Part shown: piece by piece, positions 15,573 to 25,873 of the stretch | How the letters are laid out: every line of letters starts with the position of its first letter | Numbering within the stretch: the first letter of the stretch is position 1 | NCBI GenBank assembly: GCA_003242955.1 | Contig: QJPH01000303.1 | Coordinates: 1 to 41,401, forward strand | Length of the DNA stretch: 41,401 bases | Source of the DNA: Candidatus Methylumidiphilus alinenensis | GTDB lineage: Bacteria > Pseudomonadota > Gammaproteobacteria > Methylococcales > Methylococcaceae | Direction: 5' to 3' | The notes under the pieces: generated by a model | Told to the model about the DNA's origin: nothing | What the model saw: only the letters and a program-made list of their open reading frames with translations | The model's database searches: none | Translations under genes and position numbers: made by a program

Positions 15573-18500
15573 TCACTTTTTTTTCGCCCCACCGGGACCA
15601 TTCCGCCTAGACACCGGGGCGGGAGTCAAACTTTCCCTGCCCGGATGCTGATTATATCCTGTTTCCCCGTGGATGAAGGAAGCCGGGTCATCCAGCGGTT
15701 CAAGGTGAGTGGTCACGGTAATTTCGCCGATGGCTTGCCGAATGTCGTTTTCAATGCGGTCCAACAGGTCGTGACCCGATTTCACGGTCATCTTTCCAGG
15801 CACCAGTACATGCACGGTCATGAATCGGTCCGCCCCCGACTGGCGGGTGCGCAGGTCGTGGAATTCGACCCCCTCTTGTCGATAGCGGTCGAGAATATCG
15901 TCAATGTGGGCGTTTTCCTCCTCCGGCAGGGTAGAGTCCAATAAGCCGGCGGCGGACCGGCGCATCAGCGTAAACCCTGACCAGATAATGTTGAGGGCCA
16001 CGGCAAAACCGATGATGGGGTCCAGTTGTTGCCAACCAGTGACCGCCACCGCGCCCAAGGCCAACAGCACACCAACAGAAGTCCACACGTCAGTCATCAA
16101 ATGCTTGGCATCCGCCTCTAGGGTGATGGAATTATGTCTGCGTCCAACCCTCAATAAAACCCTAGCCACACTCAAGTTGACCAGTGCCGCCAAGGTCGAA
16201 ATCACTAAGCCAAACCCGATGGACTCCAACTGCCGGGGATGAATCAGTCGATCATAGGCGGCTATGCCTATGCCAAAAGCCGCGATCAGAATCAGCGCAC
16301 CCTCCAAGGCACTGGAAAAATATTCAGCCTTGCCATGCCCGAAATGATGCTGGTCATCGGGGGGCTGTGCAGCTAGGGTTAGCATGGCCAATGCCATGAT
16401 AGCGGCAACCAGATTCACCACGGACTCCATGGCATCGGACAGCAAACCCACCGAGCCGGTTATCCGCCACGCCCAAGTTTTCAAGGCGATGGTGACAAGC
16501 GCAGCGGCAATGGATAGCCACGCGTAGCGAGTCAGCGAAGACCGGTCAGTTTTCGCCACTGCCATTGCTGATGCCCAGTGGCGTTTTTTCTGTTCTTTCT
16601 TCTGCCAAGCCATGCCAAAGCGAAACAAAGTTTTTTCCAATTCCACCACTAAAAACAGCGACAGGCCGAAGGCGGCGATGCGCTCCCACGCTTCGATAGG
16701 TATGACCGTCGTGCCGAATAATGCCTGCATCGGTGGGGCATAAGTAAAGGCCAATTGCAGCGCCAACAGCAAAACGATGGCAATCCATACATAACGATTA
16801 CCGGTCAAGCTGCGTACCGATAAGGCCGGGGCATGGATGAATCGGCAGTTAAATAAATAGGCAATTTCCCCGATGACTAACGCATTGACTGCTGCCGTGC
16901 GGGCGGTGGCCAAAGTCGCACCCAACCACTGTTCATACAAGAATAAACCCATCAGCCCAAAAACCAACAATAGCGAAACAAAGACAATTCGCCAAAGGAA
17001 AAAACCGCTTAACAATGCCTCACCGGGATTGCGGGGTGGGCGCTTCATGACATTATCCTCTGAGGGTTCAAAGGACAGCGACAACGACAGAGTGATCGCA
17101 GTGACCATGTTGACCCAGAGTATCTGCAATGGCGTAATAGGCAAGGGCAAATCAAGTAAAATCCCAACCATGATGGCACCTGCCTGTCCAAAGCTTGTCG
17201 GAAGAATGTACATGATGGCTTTCTTCAGATTGTCGTGGATGGTACGCCCTTCTTCCACGGCATGAACGATAGTGGCAAAATTGTCGTCGGTCAATACCAT
17301 CACCGCTGCCTCTTTTGCCGCCTCGGTACCCTTCCTGCCCATTGCCACCCCCACATCGGCGCGTTTTAGGGCAGGGGCATCGTTCACCCCATCACCCGTC
17401 ATCGCCACTATTGCGCCTTTGGATTGCAACGCTTCAACGAGGCGCAATTTATGTGCTGGGCTGGAACGGGCGAACACATCATTTTTCATCACCGCCCAGG
17501 CCAATGCCCGGTCAGACAGTTTTTCGATTTCGACCCCCAGCATTGGCGGGTATCCTCCGCCTATTCCCAGTTGTCTAGCAATGGCATTGGCAGTCACCCC
17601 ATGATCTCCAGTAATCATTTTTACGCATATTCCGGCTTGGTGGCACTCATGGACGGCACGAATCGCCTCCTCGCGAGGTGGGTCGATCAGTCCGCACAAT
17701 CCAAGCAGAGTGAAATCACCCCCTAGGGAAGAAAATTCAAGCTGGTCAATTTCCAATGGGGCGGATTTGACTGCGAGCGCCAAGACCCGCTGACCTTTCT
17801 CTGCCATCGCTTGGACTTTGCCATGCCAATAATCCTTCGCCAAAGCATTGTCACCCGTTTTTTCCCGCTGCCTCGAACACAAGCCCAGCACGGCCTCAGG
17901 CGCACCCTTAAGATGGATCAGACTTTGCTCGCCCACTCCTTGGTTTAACGTGGCCATAAAGCGATGCCCTGACTCGAACGGGATGGCATCCAGTCTTGAA
18001 AATTCTTCACGGGTCGTTGCAATGTCCAACCCGGCCTTGCGCCCCAAAGCCAATAAGGCACCTTCTGTAGGGTCGCCATGCAATACCACTTGCCCATCTT
18101 TGTAGGTCAACTCGGCATCATTGCAAAGCACACTGATCCGGGCCAACTCCAGCAGGATGGGCTGTTCGGGCGGATTTGCCATCTTTCCGTCCATGTTGAA
18201 TCCTCCTAGCCCTTCGTAACCGACCCCATCCACGAAAAAATCGGTTCCCGCGATTGCCACCGAATGGACGGTCATTTCATTGCGGGTAAGGGTTCCGGTT
18301 TTATCGGAACAAATGACCGACACCGACCCTAAAGTCTCGACTGCCGGCAAATTTCTGACGATGGCGTGTCGTCTTGCCATGCGTTGGACTCCGACAGCCA
18401 AGATGATGGTGATAACGGCGGGCAAGCCTTCAGGAATTGCCGCAACGGCAATGCTGACCATTGCCATGAACATTTCCTCCATGGCATAACCGCGAACATA

Positions 18501-19328
18501 GACACCAAAGACAAAGCTGACCGCAGCCAGCAACAGAATCGCCACAGTCAACTCATTGCCGAATTGCGCGATCTGCCGCTGCAATGGAGTGTCCAAGGAA
18601 TCAACTTGATTCAATAGGTTGCTGATATTACCCAACTCGGTGTGGATACCGGTGGCAGCCACTACGCCTTCGGCTTGACCATAAGTCACAATTGTTCCGG
18701 AAAAGGCCATGTTTAAACGGTCGCCTGGTAAAGCGTTTTCGGCGACAGGCGAAGTCGATTTTTCCACCGGCTCGGATTCCCCGGTTAGGGCCGACTCGTC
18801 GATGCGCAGGTTTTTAACGTCCAACAGGCGCAAGTCCGCCGGTACTTTATCGCCTGATTGCAAAAAAACGATGTCGCCAAGGGAAAGTTCCTCGGCGGGT
18901 ATGGAAATCCGTTTGCCATCGCGCAACACGGCCGCCGAAAGGGAAAGCATGTTGCGAATGGCGTTCAGTGCGCTTTCCGCCTTGCCTTCCTGAAAAAATC
19001 CGATGATGGCGTTGATCAAAACAACACAAAAAATAATTGCGGCATCTACAAGGTCGCCAGTGAGCATCGCGCCCACCGCCGAAGCCAAAAGCACATAAAT
19101 CAACACATTATTGAATTGACGAAAAAAGCGCAGCCATGGGCTAGAGGGTTTAGCCTGGGGAAGCAGATTCCGCCCAAACTTATCGAGCCGACGTTGCGCT
19201 TCCTCCGAGGATAATCCTTTGTCCCTGTCACCCAGCAAGGCAAGCAGGGCAAGTTCTGCGGGTAAGCTATGCCAGATTTGTCCAGGTTCGTCACATTTTT
19301 GTTCTACTTGCTTACGCCGTTTTGCCAT
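15573..19328 (-). CDS. P-type cation ATPase fused to a cation diffusion facilitator (CDF) transporter
   Basis: A single uninterrupted 1251-residue frame joins two complete transporters. Residues 1 to about 905 form a P2-type (Ca2+-ATPase-like) pump: TGES at 182-185, PEGLP in TM4 at 299-303, the phosphorylated Asp in DKTGT at 342-346, KGAPE at 474-478 and TGDGVND at 644-650, with a full set of C-terminal membrane helices. After a basic linker (KKEQKKRHW, about 910-918), residues 935-1220 form a CDF/FieF-like antiporter with six helices, HHFGHGK at 994-1000, metal-site residues Asp965 and Glu969 (usually Asp) and His1076 and Asp1080, plus the cytosolic C-domain. Likely substrate is a divalent cation. 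Its start overlaps the DUF4202 gene by 17 bases. Confidence 0.9.
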   Translation of the reverse strand: MAKRRKQVEQKCDEPGQIWHSLPAELALLALLGDRDKGLSSEEAQRRLDKFGRNLLPQAKPSSPWLRFFRQFNNVLIYVLLASAVGAMLTGDLVDAAIIFCVVLINAIIGFFQEGKAESALNAIRNMLSLSAAVLRDGKRISIPAEELSLGDIVFLQSGDKVPADLRLLDVKNLRIDESALTGESEPVEKSTSPVAENALPGDRLNMAFSGTIVTYGQAEGVVAATGIHTELGNISNLLNQVDSLDTPLQRQIAQFGNELTVAILLLAAVSFVFGVYVRGYAMEEMFMAMVSIAVAAIPEGLPAVITIILAVGVQRMARRHAIVRNLPAVETLGSVSVICSDKTGTLTRNEMTVHSVAIAGTDFFVDGVGYEGLGGFNMDGKMANPPEQPILLELARISVLCNDAELTYKDGQVVLHGDPTEGALLALGRKAGLDIATTREEFSRLDAIPFESGHRFMATLNQGVGEQSLIHLKGAPEAVLGLCSRQREKTGDNALAKDYWHGKVQAMAEKGQRVLALAVKSAPLEIDQLEFSSLGGDFTLLGLCGLIDPPREEAIRAVHECHQAGICVKMITGDHGVTANAIARQLGIGGGYPPMLGVEIEKLSDRALAWAVMKNDVFARSSPAHKLRLVEALQSKGAIVAMTGDGVNDAPALKRADVGVAMGRKGTEAAKEAAVMVLTDDNFATIVHAVEEGRTIHDNLKKAIMYILPTSFGQAGAIMVGILLDLPLPITPLQILWVNMVTAITLSLSLSFEPSEDNVMKRPPRNPGEALLSGFFLWRIVFVSLLLVFGLMGLFLYEQWLGATLATARTAAVNALVIGEIAYLFNCRFIHAPALSVRSLTGNRYVWIAIVLLLALQLAFTYAPPMQALFGTTVIPIEAWERIAAFGLSLFLVVELEKTLFRFGMAWQKKEQKKRHWASAMAVAKTDRSSLTRYAWLSIAAALVTIALKTWAWRITGSVGLLSDAMESVVNLVAAIMALAMLTLAAQPPDDQHHFGHGKAEYFSSALEGALILIAAFGIGIAAYDRLIHPRQLESIGFGLVISTLAALVNLSVARVLLRVGRRHNSITLEADAKHLMTDVWTSVGVLLALGAVAVTGWQQLDPIIGFAVALNIIWSGFTLMRRSAAGLLDSTLPEEENAHIDDILDRYRQEGVEFHDLRTRQSGADRFMTVHVLVPGKMTVKSGHDLLDRIENDIRQAIGEITVTTHLEPLDDPASFIHGETGYNQHPGRESLTPAPVSRRNGPGGAKKK

Positions 19329-19929
19329 CGAATTTTTTCTCCTCCAGATTCAACGCTTTGGCAACCACCCCTGCCAATTCAGGCGGCATCGTCAAGGAAA
19401 GTGCCGCGCAGCGACCAGCTTCGGACATTTTTTTCCAGGTTTTACAGACAATATCCACCAACTTCCCCTCGTCGTGATTTTTCGCAAAGTCGGGAAAATA
19501 ATATTCTAGAAAGACCAAGCAAGCCACGTCCTCCAACAATTGCACGTCGGGTTCACGTTTGATGCCTTGCTTGCCAATCATCTTCCTGACTAAAAGGATG
19601 GTTTCCTCGTCGTAGCCGATCTCGCGCAAAATCACCTCGGTTTGGTCGGCATGAAAATGGTATAAATGCGTTCGCCAGCGCAAATAACCTTCACGACCAG
19701 CAGGATAATCCTCCCTACTCACCATCCAGCGGCGAATGTGCTGGGCACGGGCCGCGATTTGTCGGGATTCAGTAGGAGAGGGGTCTAGCTTTTCAAGCCA
19801 TTGGGCCATGCGGCCCGAGTAAAGCAATTCTTTGGGGATTTCCTTGCCTTGCCAAAACTCTTTTGTCGGATCCTCGCTGTTGGCTTGGTCAATTGCCGCA
19901 ATAGCTTTGCACAGTCTATCTTTACTCAT
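19312..19929 (-). CDS. DUF4202 domain protein
   Basis: The 205-residue protein matches the DUF4202 pattern: [10 protein letters not shown], then [17 protein letters not shown], the conserved [14 protein letters not shown] and GYLRWRT, followed by HHDE-like [16 protein letters not shown] and [10 protein letters not shown]. The family is found in many bacteria and some fungi but has no established biochemical role that I know; its spaced His/Asp/Glu residues suggest a metal-binding, HD-like helical domain. No signal peptide. It overlaps the P-ATPase-CDF start by 17 bases, so it is the first gene of that unit. Confidence 0.85.
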   Translation of the reverse strand: MSKDRLCKAIAAIDQANSEDPTKEFWQGKEIPKELLYSGRMAQWLEKLDPSPTESRQIAARAQHIRRWMVSREDYPAGREGYLRWRTHLYHFHADQTEVILREIGYDEETILLVRKMIGKQGIKREPDVQLLEDVACLVFLEYYFPDFAKNHDEGKLVDIVCKTWKKMSEAGRCAALSLTMPPELAGVVAKALNLEEKKFDGKTA

Positions 19930-20002
19930 TTGTCATACACCTCTTTAACTGATGATTCGCAGCACTTAGGAACCTTTATCTTGCAAGTTCCTGCTTGACC
20001 AT

Positions 20003-20089
20003 TCTTCGGAAAGCTGGAGCCTCAAAAACCCCGTTCCCAAGCGGGAGCTTGGGAACGAGCAAAAAGGCAGTTATTTTCGGCTATGTCCT
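20003..20089. repeat. dispersed repeat, family B copy 2 (inverted)
   Basis: Reverse-complement match to 3290-3379. It contains the GTTCCCAAGCGGGAGCTTGG hairpin and ends in TTATTTTCGG. It lies in the gap between the divergent DUF4202 and zwf genes. Confidence 0.8.
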
Positions 20090-20093
20090 TATC

Positions 20094-20116
20094 GACCCGG
20101 TTTGCAAAACCGGGTC
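20094..20116. repeat. perfect 10-bp hairpin in the zwf leader
   Basis: Arms GACCCGGTTT and AAACCGGGTC flank GCA. It follows the family B repeat and precedes zwf by about 80 bases. No T-tract on the plus strand. It may be a transcript-stabilising hairpin or a minimal REP; function unproven. Confidence 0.6.
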
Positions 20117-20194
20117 AGCCTCATTTCGCTCTTGGTCTTACCGCCTGTTAGGTTTATATTGTCACCAGCCACCATCATTAAAGGAAAGCCTAGC

Positions 20195-21685
20195 ATGTCC
20201 GTCTTAGAACCCTGCGTATTCACTATTTTCGGCTCGACCGGTCATCTTTCCCGCACTAAATTATTGCCGTCACTCTACCATCTGGAGGCGGAGAATAGGC
20301 TTCCCGCTGGCATCGCCATCGTTTGCGTGGGTCGTAAGCCATGGGATGACGAAACCTGGCGAAAGGAGGTCACCCGCTGGCTGGAAGAACGCATTGGCAA
20401 TAACTTGGATGCGTCTTGCCTTGCCCGATTTCTAGGAAAGGTCTTCTATTTTCTTGGCGATATTGAGGAGGTCGAAACCTTTCGATTGCTTAAAGAATAC
20501 CTTGAAAAAAATCCATCATTTCCATCTAACTTCGTTTTCTACCTGTCTTTGCCGCCAACGGAATATAAAATGGTGGCCCAACGTTTGGCTCTCAACGATT
20601 TAAACAAAGAAAACAACGGCTGGCGTAGACTGGTGATCGAAAAGCCCTTTGGCTATGATTTGGAAGATGCCTGCACATTAGACCACAGCCTGCGCCTGAA
20701 CTTTAGTGAGCAGCAGTTGTACCGTATCGATCACTATCTGGGCAAGGAAACCGTGCAGAATGTATTTGTGTTCCGATTCGCCAACCTGCTGCTGGAACCG
20801 ATGTGGAACAGGAACTACATCGACCATGTGCAGATTACCCACGCAGAGGTCGCAGGCATTGAGGACCGGGCTGAATTCTATGATAGCGCGGGGGCTTTGC
20901 GCGACATGATACAAAGCCATTTGCTCCAACTTCTCACCCTAGTCGCCATGGAACCGCCGCCAAACCTAGATGCCGAATCCATCAGGGACGAGAAGGTCAA
21001 AGTCCTAAAATCAATCCGCCCGATAACCAAGAACGCCGTCCATGCCCACTCGTTTCGTGCACAGTACGGACGGGGCAGGATTGGCAATGACAATATACCG
21101 GGTTATCTGGACGAAAAGAGCATACCCAATCAAAGCACCACGGAAACCTTCGCAGCCATCAAGCTCTACATCGACAACTGGCGTTGGCGCAATGTGCCAT
21201 TTTACTTGCGCACTGGCAAGCGCCTTGCGGAAAGCCACTCGATGATTAGCATTCGTTTTAGGCATCCGCCGCAGCAATTGTTCCGAGAAACCCAAATCCA
21301 AGAAATTGCACCGAACTGGCTACTGCTGGGCATCCAGCCGGAACAGTGCATCCGCGCCGAGTTACAAGTACGCGAACCGGGCATAGGCATGAGAACCCGC
21401 ACTACCCAACTGGACGCCAGCACCTGTAGCACGACAGGCGGGGGTTACCACCTTGATGCCTATGAGGCTTTGTTGCTGGACGTGATCGAAGGCGACCATT
21501 CACAGTACTTGCGCTCCGACGAGGTCAATTGGGCTTGGCGCGTAGTCGATCCAATATTGAAGGTCTGGGCAGTGGAACGCGACTTCATCCCCACCTACCC
21601 CGCCGGTTCCTGGGGTCCGCAGGAGGCCAACCGTCTGTTCGAGAAAGAAAGCCAGACTTGGAGGAATAATTTGGCAAGTGAATAA
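20195..21685 (+). CDS. zwf: glucose-6-phosphate dehydrogenase
   Basis: The enzyme oxidises glucose 6-phosphate to 6-phosphogluconolactone with NAD(P)+, opening the oxidative branch of the pentose phosphate or dissimilatory ribulose monophosphate cycle. The 496-residue protein shows the nucleotide-binding start VFTIFGSTGHLSRTKLLPSL (a GSTGHL variant of the usual GASGDL), EKPFG at 149-153, the active-site RIDHYLGKE at 177-185, and the typical NRNYIDHVQIT and FYLRTGKRL segments. I chose the ATG with AAAGGA upstream; a 31-residue upstream extension encodes no family sequence. It is convergent with glgP. Confidence 0.95.
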   Translation: MSVLEPCVFTIFGSTGHLSRTKLLPSLYHLEAENRLPAGIAIVCVGRKPWDDETWRKEVTRWLEERIGNNLDASCLARFLGKVFYFLGDIEEVETFRLLKEYLEKNPSFPSNFVFYLSLPPTEYKMVAQRLALNDLNKENNGWRRLVIEKPFGYDLEDACTLDHSLRLNFSEQQLYRIDHYLGKETVQNVFVFRFANLLLEPMWNRNYIDHVQITHAEVAGIEDRAEFYDSAGALRDMIQSHLLQLLTLVAMEPPPNLDAESIRDEKVKVLKSIRPITKNAVHAHSFRAQYGRGRIGNDNIPGYLDEKSIPNQSTTETFAAIKLYIDNWRWRNVPFYLRTGKRLAESHSMISIRFRHPPQQLFRETQIQEIAPNWLLLGIQPEQCIRAELQVREPGIGMRTRTTQLDASTCSTTGGGYHLDAYEALLLDVIEGDHSQYLRSDEVNWAWRVVDPILKVWAVERDFIPTYPAGSWGPQEANRLFEKESQTWRNNLASE

Positions 21686-21794
21686 CTGATGTTACGCACG
21701 GTGTTTTTGAAGCCTTGAAACAGTCAGGAATAAGCCCAACATTCATGTCGATGCGTATCGACGCCCCTGACGATGACTTGCCATACGGCAACCC

Positions 21795-21827
21795 ACGGAT
21801 AACATCCCTCCCAGGGATGTTATCCGT
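21795..21827. terminator. hairpin between convergent zwf and glgP
   Basis: Arms ACGGATAACATCCCT and AGGGATGTTATCCGT are perfect 15-base complements around CCC. It sits midway between two convergent stops, the place for a bidirectional terminator, but has no T-tract on either side, so factor-independent termination is uncertain. Confidence 0.5.
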
Positions 21828-21866
21828 ACCAGCTTAATCATCAGCCATTTGATTTTTAAAACGCTA

Positions 21867-24437
21867 TTACTGAACCTGAATCGTCCTGGCTGTCAGTCGG
21901 TGTTGGCGCAATAGGTCGATATCGACAGGTTTGACCTTCCAGATGTCGTCGGCATATTCTTGAATCGCCCGATCAGAGGAGAACAGGCCCGAGCGGGCGG
22001 TATTGAGTATCGACATCCGCGTCCAATGTTCCGGGTCCAGATAGGCGGCTTCAACTTGAGCCTGACAATCAATATAAGATTGAAAATCGGCCAAAACCAA
22101 AAAGGGGTCATGGTAAAGCAGGTTGTCCACTAGTGGGCGGAAAATATCGCCATCGCCACGCGAGAAAAACCCACAACGGATTAACTCGATGACTTCACGC
22201 AGACCGGCATTGGTTTCAAACAATTCTCCGGGCCGGTAGCCTTCCCGCAGGGTTTTGGACACTTCCACATCAGTCAAGCCGAATAGGAAGAAATTTTCCT
22301 CCCCTACGGCCTCGCGCATTTCGACGTTGGCTCCGTCTAAGGTTCCGATGGTCAACGCACCATTCATTTGGAACTTCATGTTTCCGGTCCCGGAAGCTTC
22401 TTTGCCCGCCGTTGAAATCTGCTCGGAAAGCTCAGCCGCCGGGTAGACACGTTGCCCATTGCTAACATTGTAATTGGGCAGGAACACTACTTTAAGTTGG
22501 TCGCGCAGCAATTTGTCACGGTTAATCACCGCGCCCACCGAGTTGATGAGCTTGATGATGAGTTTCGCCATGTGGTAACCGGGCGCGGCCTTGCCGCCAA
22601 AAACGACCGTGCGAGGCACTACCGGCCCATTGGGATTGGCCTTCAGCTTTAAGTATAGGTTGATGACACTGAGGATGTTCAAATGCTGGCGTTTATACTC
22701 GTGAATACGCTTGACTTGAACATCAAGCAGAGCATCGGGATCAATGCCTATGCCAGTTGACTGCCGCACAAAACCGGCAAACTGATGCTTGTTCAGCCGT
22801 TTCACTTCGCGCCACTGGGAACGGAAATGCCGATCCTCCGCCAAGGGTTCCAAAGACTTTAATTGGGTCAAGTCAGTGATCCAATCCGGCCCTATGGATT
22901 GGGTAATGAAACCGGACAAGCGCGGGTTGCTCAAAGCCATCCAGCGGCGAGGGGTGACACCGTTGGTTTTGTTCTGGAACTTTTCCGGCCACAGTTCGTA
23001 AAAATCCCGCAAGACATCGCTTTTCAGAAGTTCAGAATGCAATCTGGCAACCCCGTTGATGGCGGAACTGCCCACACAGGCCAAATGGGCCATGCGGACA
23101 TAGCGTTCGCCGCTTTCATCAATCAGTGAAAGCCGTGAAACCCGTTCTTCGTCGCCAATGAAACGCATACGGACCTCTTCCAAAAAGCCGGCGTTAATCT
23201 CATAAATAATTTCCATATGCCTAGGCAGCAGACTGGCAAACATGCCCAAAGGCCAGCGCTCGAGGGCTTCTGGCATGAGGGTGTGGTTCGTGTAGGCGAA
23301 TGTTTTGCGGGTAATATCCCAGGCTTGATCCCAATCCATTTGGTGTTCATCCAACAACAGGCGCATCAACTCGGCGACGGCGATGGCCGGATGGGTGTCA
23401 TTGAGTTGAACAGTAAATTTCTCGTGAAATTTCTCCAACGGTATATGTTGCACAGAAATAATGCGCATCATGTCCTGAAATGAGCAGGAAACAAAGAAAT
23501 ATTGTTGCTCCAATCTGAGGCGCTTGCCCTCAATTTGCTCATCATTCGGATACAGAATCTTGGTGAGGTTTTCCGAACGAACCTTCCGTTCGACCGCGCC
23601 ATAGTAGTCACCCCGGTTGAACATGCCCACGTCGAAGGCTTCCGGCGCATCGGCTTGCCATAGCCGCAACGTATTGGCGGTATTGTTCTGGTAACCGCAG
23701 ATCGGCGTGTCGTAGGGGATGCCCAATACCGTTCTGGCCGGCAACCAGCGCACCCGATCCGCCCCATGTTGATCCTTGAAATGTTCGATGTTGCCACCAA
23801 ACTTTACCTCAACAGCCCATTCAGGCCGGGGAATATCCCAAGGGTTGCCGAACCTCAGCCATTTGTCGGTACGTTCCACCTGCCAACCATCCACAATGGC
23901 CTGCTCGAATATGCCAAATTCATAACGTATCCCGTAACCCAAAGTAGGAATGCGTAACGTAGCCAGTGAATCAAGATAGCAAGCAGCAAGGCGTCCCAGC
24001 CCTCCATTGCCCAAGCCGGGTTCGTTTTCCTCCCGCAATAGTTCGTCAAAATTCATCCCGAGTTCTTCAACCGCTTGCTTGACCAAATCCATAATACCCA
24101 AGTTTATCAGGTTGTTGCCAAGATGCGGACCCAACAGGAATTCTGCCGAAAAATAACAGACCGTTCGGGATTTGTTGGCTGTGTATACGGATGCCGTGCT
24201 TACCCATCGATGAAGTATGTAGTCGCGCACGGTATAGGCAAGCGCCATGTAATAATCGTGCTTCGTAGCCAACGCTGGAAACTTGCCCTGGACATAAAAA
24301 AGATTGTCCAGAAATTCACGCTGAAACTCTTCCTTGTCCAAAGCCAGACTGTCCAGTCTATCGGAAATGTCCACCGTGATGGATGATGAGGATTCGGCGT
24401 TATCGCCTGTTTTGGATTGCTCGGTATTTGAATTCAT
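21867..24437 (-). CDS. glgP: glycogen/alpha-glucan phosphorylase
   Basis: GlgP releases glucose 1-phosphate from glycogen using phosphate and pyridoxal phosphate. The 856-residue protein has the family hallmarks: YFSAEFLLGPHLGNNL, ENEPGLGNGGLGRLAACYLDSLAT, YGIRYEFGIFEQ, TNHTLMPEALERWP and the PLP-binding EASGTGNMKF with Lys at about 688. I took the ATG that gives MNSNTEQSK because AAGG precedes it and the upstream 17 codons are not family sequence. The Ser-rich N-terminus before SITVDISD may be disordered. Together with zwf it feeds storage carbon into sugar-phosphate oxidation. Confidence 0.96.
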   Translation of the reverse strand: MNSNTEQSKTGDNAESSSSITVDISDRLDSLALDKEEFQREFLDNLFYVQGKFPALATKHDYYMALAYTVRDYILHRWVSTASVYTANKSRTVCYFSAEFLLGPHLGNNLINLGIMDLVKQAVEELGMNFDELLREENEPGLGNGGLGRLAACYLDSLATLRIPTLGYGIRYEFGIFEQAIVDGWQVERTDKWLRFGNPWDIPRPEWAVEVKFGGNIEHFKDQHGADRVRWLPARTVLGIPYDTPICGYQNNTANTLRLWQADAPEAFDVGMFNRGDYYGAVERKVRSENLTKILYPNDEQIEGKRLRLEQQYFFVSCSFQDMMRIISVQHIPLEKFHEKFTVQLNDTHPAIAVAELMRLLLDEHQMDWDQAWDITRKTFAYTNHTLMPEALERWPLGMFASLLPRHMEIIYEINAGFLEEVRMRFIGDEERVSRLSLIDESGERYVRMAHLACVGSSAINGVARLHSELLKSDVLRDFYELWPEKFQNKTNGVTPRRWMALSNPRLSGFITQSIGPDWITDLTQLKSLEPLAEDRHFRSQWREVKRLNKHQFAGFVRQSTGIGIDPDALLDVQVKRIHEYKRQHLNILSVINLYLKLKANPNGPVVPRTVVFGGKAAPGYHMAKLIIKLINSVGAVINRDKLLRDQLKVVFLPNYNVSNGQRVYPAAELSEQISTAGKEASGTGNMKFQMNGALTIGTLDGANVEMREAVGEENFFLFGLTDVEVSKTLREGYRPGELFETNAGLREVIELIRCGFFSRGDGDIFRPLVDNLLYHDPFLVLADFQSYIDCQAQVEAAYLDPEHWTRMSILNTARSGLFSSDRAIQEYADDIWKVKPVDIDLLRQHRLTARTIQVQ

Positions 24438-24565
24438 CAGTTCAACCTTAGATTGAATAAAAGTGACATATCCTAATACGCAAAGCAATAATTATGCACA
24501 GGGCTTAAGAAGAAGCGCATTGTGGGCTGGGCTGGTATGGCACCGCCTTGGCAAAAACCCCAAAT

Positions 24566-24868
24566 TTATTCCATGCCCTCTAAATTGTCTTCCACTGCCT
24601 CGGCCACCGCCTCATTGAAGGCTTCACGGTCTGCGACCATCTCAGCCTTCACTTCGGCGACAAGGTCCTCAAGATGTTCGCCCGCTTCGGAAATGGCTTC
24701 CCTACCCTTCTCCAGTGCTAACAAACTGGTTTTAAGGGCCACCCTGGCAAGCGGACGGGTGGCAGTGATAATTAACGGGATCGCCGCAAAAGCAACGAGG
24801 GCCGCACTGACACCCAGTGCCGTGCCACGGACGATGTCATTTTTGAAAATGTCTTGGAAATTCGGCAT
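24566..24868 (-). CDS. DUF5132-type small membrane protein
   Basis: A 100-residue protein with one N-terminal membrane helix (about 14-35, GTALGVSAALVAFAAIPLII) and a long Ala/Glu-rich amphipathic helix (about 45-98) with repeated EA and AE pairs, for example EKGREAISEAGEHLEDLVAE. This matches DUF5132. The same layout, one membrane helix then a Glu/Ala helix, is seen in PacL (DUF1490) proteins of mycobacteria, which scaffold P-type metal ATPases; no His/Asp-rich metal tail is visible here. A role near the cation pumps of this window is inferred. Confidence 0.75.
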   Translation of the reverse strand: MPNFQDIFKNDIVRGTALGVSAALVAFAAIPLIITATRPLARVALKTSLLALEKGREAISEAGEHLEDLVAEVKAEMVADREAFNEAVAEAVEDNLEGME

Positions 24869-25340
24869 ACAAACTCTTCTGTGTTAAACAATGTTGATCA
24901 AGGATTGCCTTGCTTGCGGGTTTTGCATAAAGGAGCAAGACAGTCCTTACACTCGCGGACAACTTTTTTATCTCACCCACTATCGTTACATATTATTCCA
25001 GTAACTGCCTGTTTAAACAAGACTTGGGCAAGGCACTCAACAGGGGTTGAAATAAAGCTTTAACCAGACTTGGCTGGCAAAGCAACAGCATCCGCTAAAG
25101 CACTCTACCTAGGGATTATTAATATTTAGCGACACACTGACTGGCAACACCAACGGATACTGAACCAGAATATTGTTACAGTTTGATGACATTCAGAAAA
25201 ATATGGAAGAATCTTGTTATACTGTCAACCATCAGAGAATCACAGTCTTGAAGAAAATTCTCTCTGTAAAACCAGTGACATGAGCCTGGAAGGGTGTTCG
25301 ATTGAAATTTGTTTCACATCATTCTATTGGAGCTATTAAC
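24869..25340. other. intergenic region with possible promoter and degenerate repeat
   Basis: No gene is seen in this 470-base gap between divergent small membrane protein genes. Bases 24899-24955 resemble a decayed family A REP (GATTGCCTTGC and a later CCTTACACTC). A possible -10 TATACT lies at 25218-25223 without a convincing -35, roughly 120 bases before the rightward gene. Confidence 0.4.
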
Positions 25341-25703
25341 ATGAAGAAAAAAATCTATAATTATTGCCAAGAAAAATTCAGTCTTGATAACCAAGACGAC
25401 CCAAGCATTGTTGCAGCGCAAGAAGCCGCCGAAACAAAGAGCGAAGTTCCGGAAGTCAAAACCAACATTGTTTCAAAAGTGGCATACCGGACATTTTATG
25501 CCATTTCCTACGGGGTGGTTTTCAGTTCCTTATTGACTGCGAAACTGCTCATCCCGAAACACAGCGTGATCGACAATGCCTTGCATGACGGGGCTGCTGC
25601 GGCCAAGGCAGCCCTTGAGGAAAAAGAACGCCAAGTGAAGGAGGTTGCCGAACAGACTGGTGAGTTTCTGTCTGAGAATTTGGGGCTGCCGGACCCGGCA
25701 TAA
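25341..25703 (+). CDS. small membrane protein with Glu/Ala helix (PacL-like layout)
   Basis: The ATG is preceded by GGAGC with good spacing, so I use it rather than a start 13 codons upstream. The 120-residue product has a polar N-terminus (CQEKFSLDNQDDPSI), a membrane helix at about 49-70 (FYAISYGVVFSSLLTAKLLI) and a C-terminal helix rich in Ala, Glu and Lys (AAAAKAALEEKERQVKEVAEQ). No named family is recognised. Its architecture parallels the DUF5132 protein encoded divergently 470 bases away; both may be small partners of membrane transporters. It ends with GLPDPA. Confidence 0.65.
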   Translation: MKKKIYNYCQEKFSLDNQDDPSIVAAQEAAETKSEVPEVKTNIVSKVAYRTFYAISYGVVFSSLLTAKLLIPKHSVIDNALHDGAAAAKAALEEKERQVKEVAEQTGEFLSENLGLPDPA

Positions 25704-25767
25704 GCGGACAGGGCAGCCAATTTGCATAGTCCAGCCTCATAAATGGCGAGGGACAAGGATGTCCCTC

Positions 25768-25842
25768 ATGCATCCAGATTGCAGAACCTGCCCCTACTCT
25801 GAGTATCGGGGTAAGCCCCCATTACCATGCCATCCATGGTGA
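25768..25842 (+). CDS. possible very small Cys-containing peptide
   Basis: A 24-codon frame starts with an ATG preceded by AAGG and encodes MHPDCRTCPYSEYRGKPPLP followed by CHPW. The CxxC plus a third Cys is unusual for random sequence, but the length is too short to be sure. It may equally be a remnant or chance frame. Confidence 0.2.
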   Translation: MHPDCRTCPYSEYRGKPPLPCHPW

Positions 25843-25873
25843 GGGCAGGTTGCGAACCCTGAACCTCAATAGT

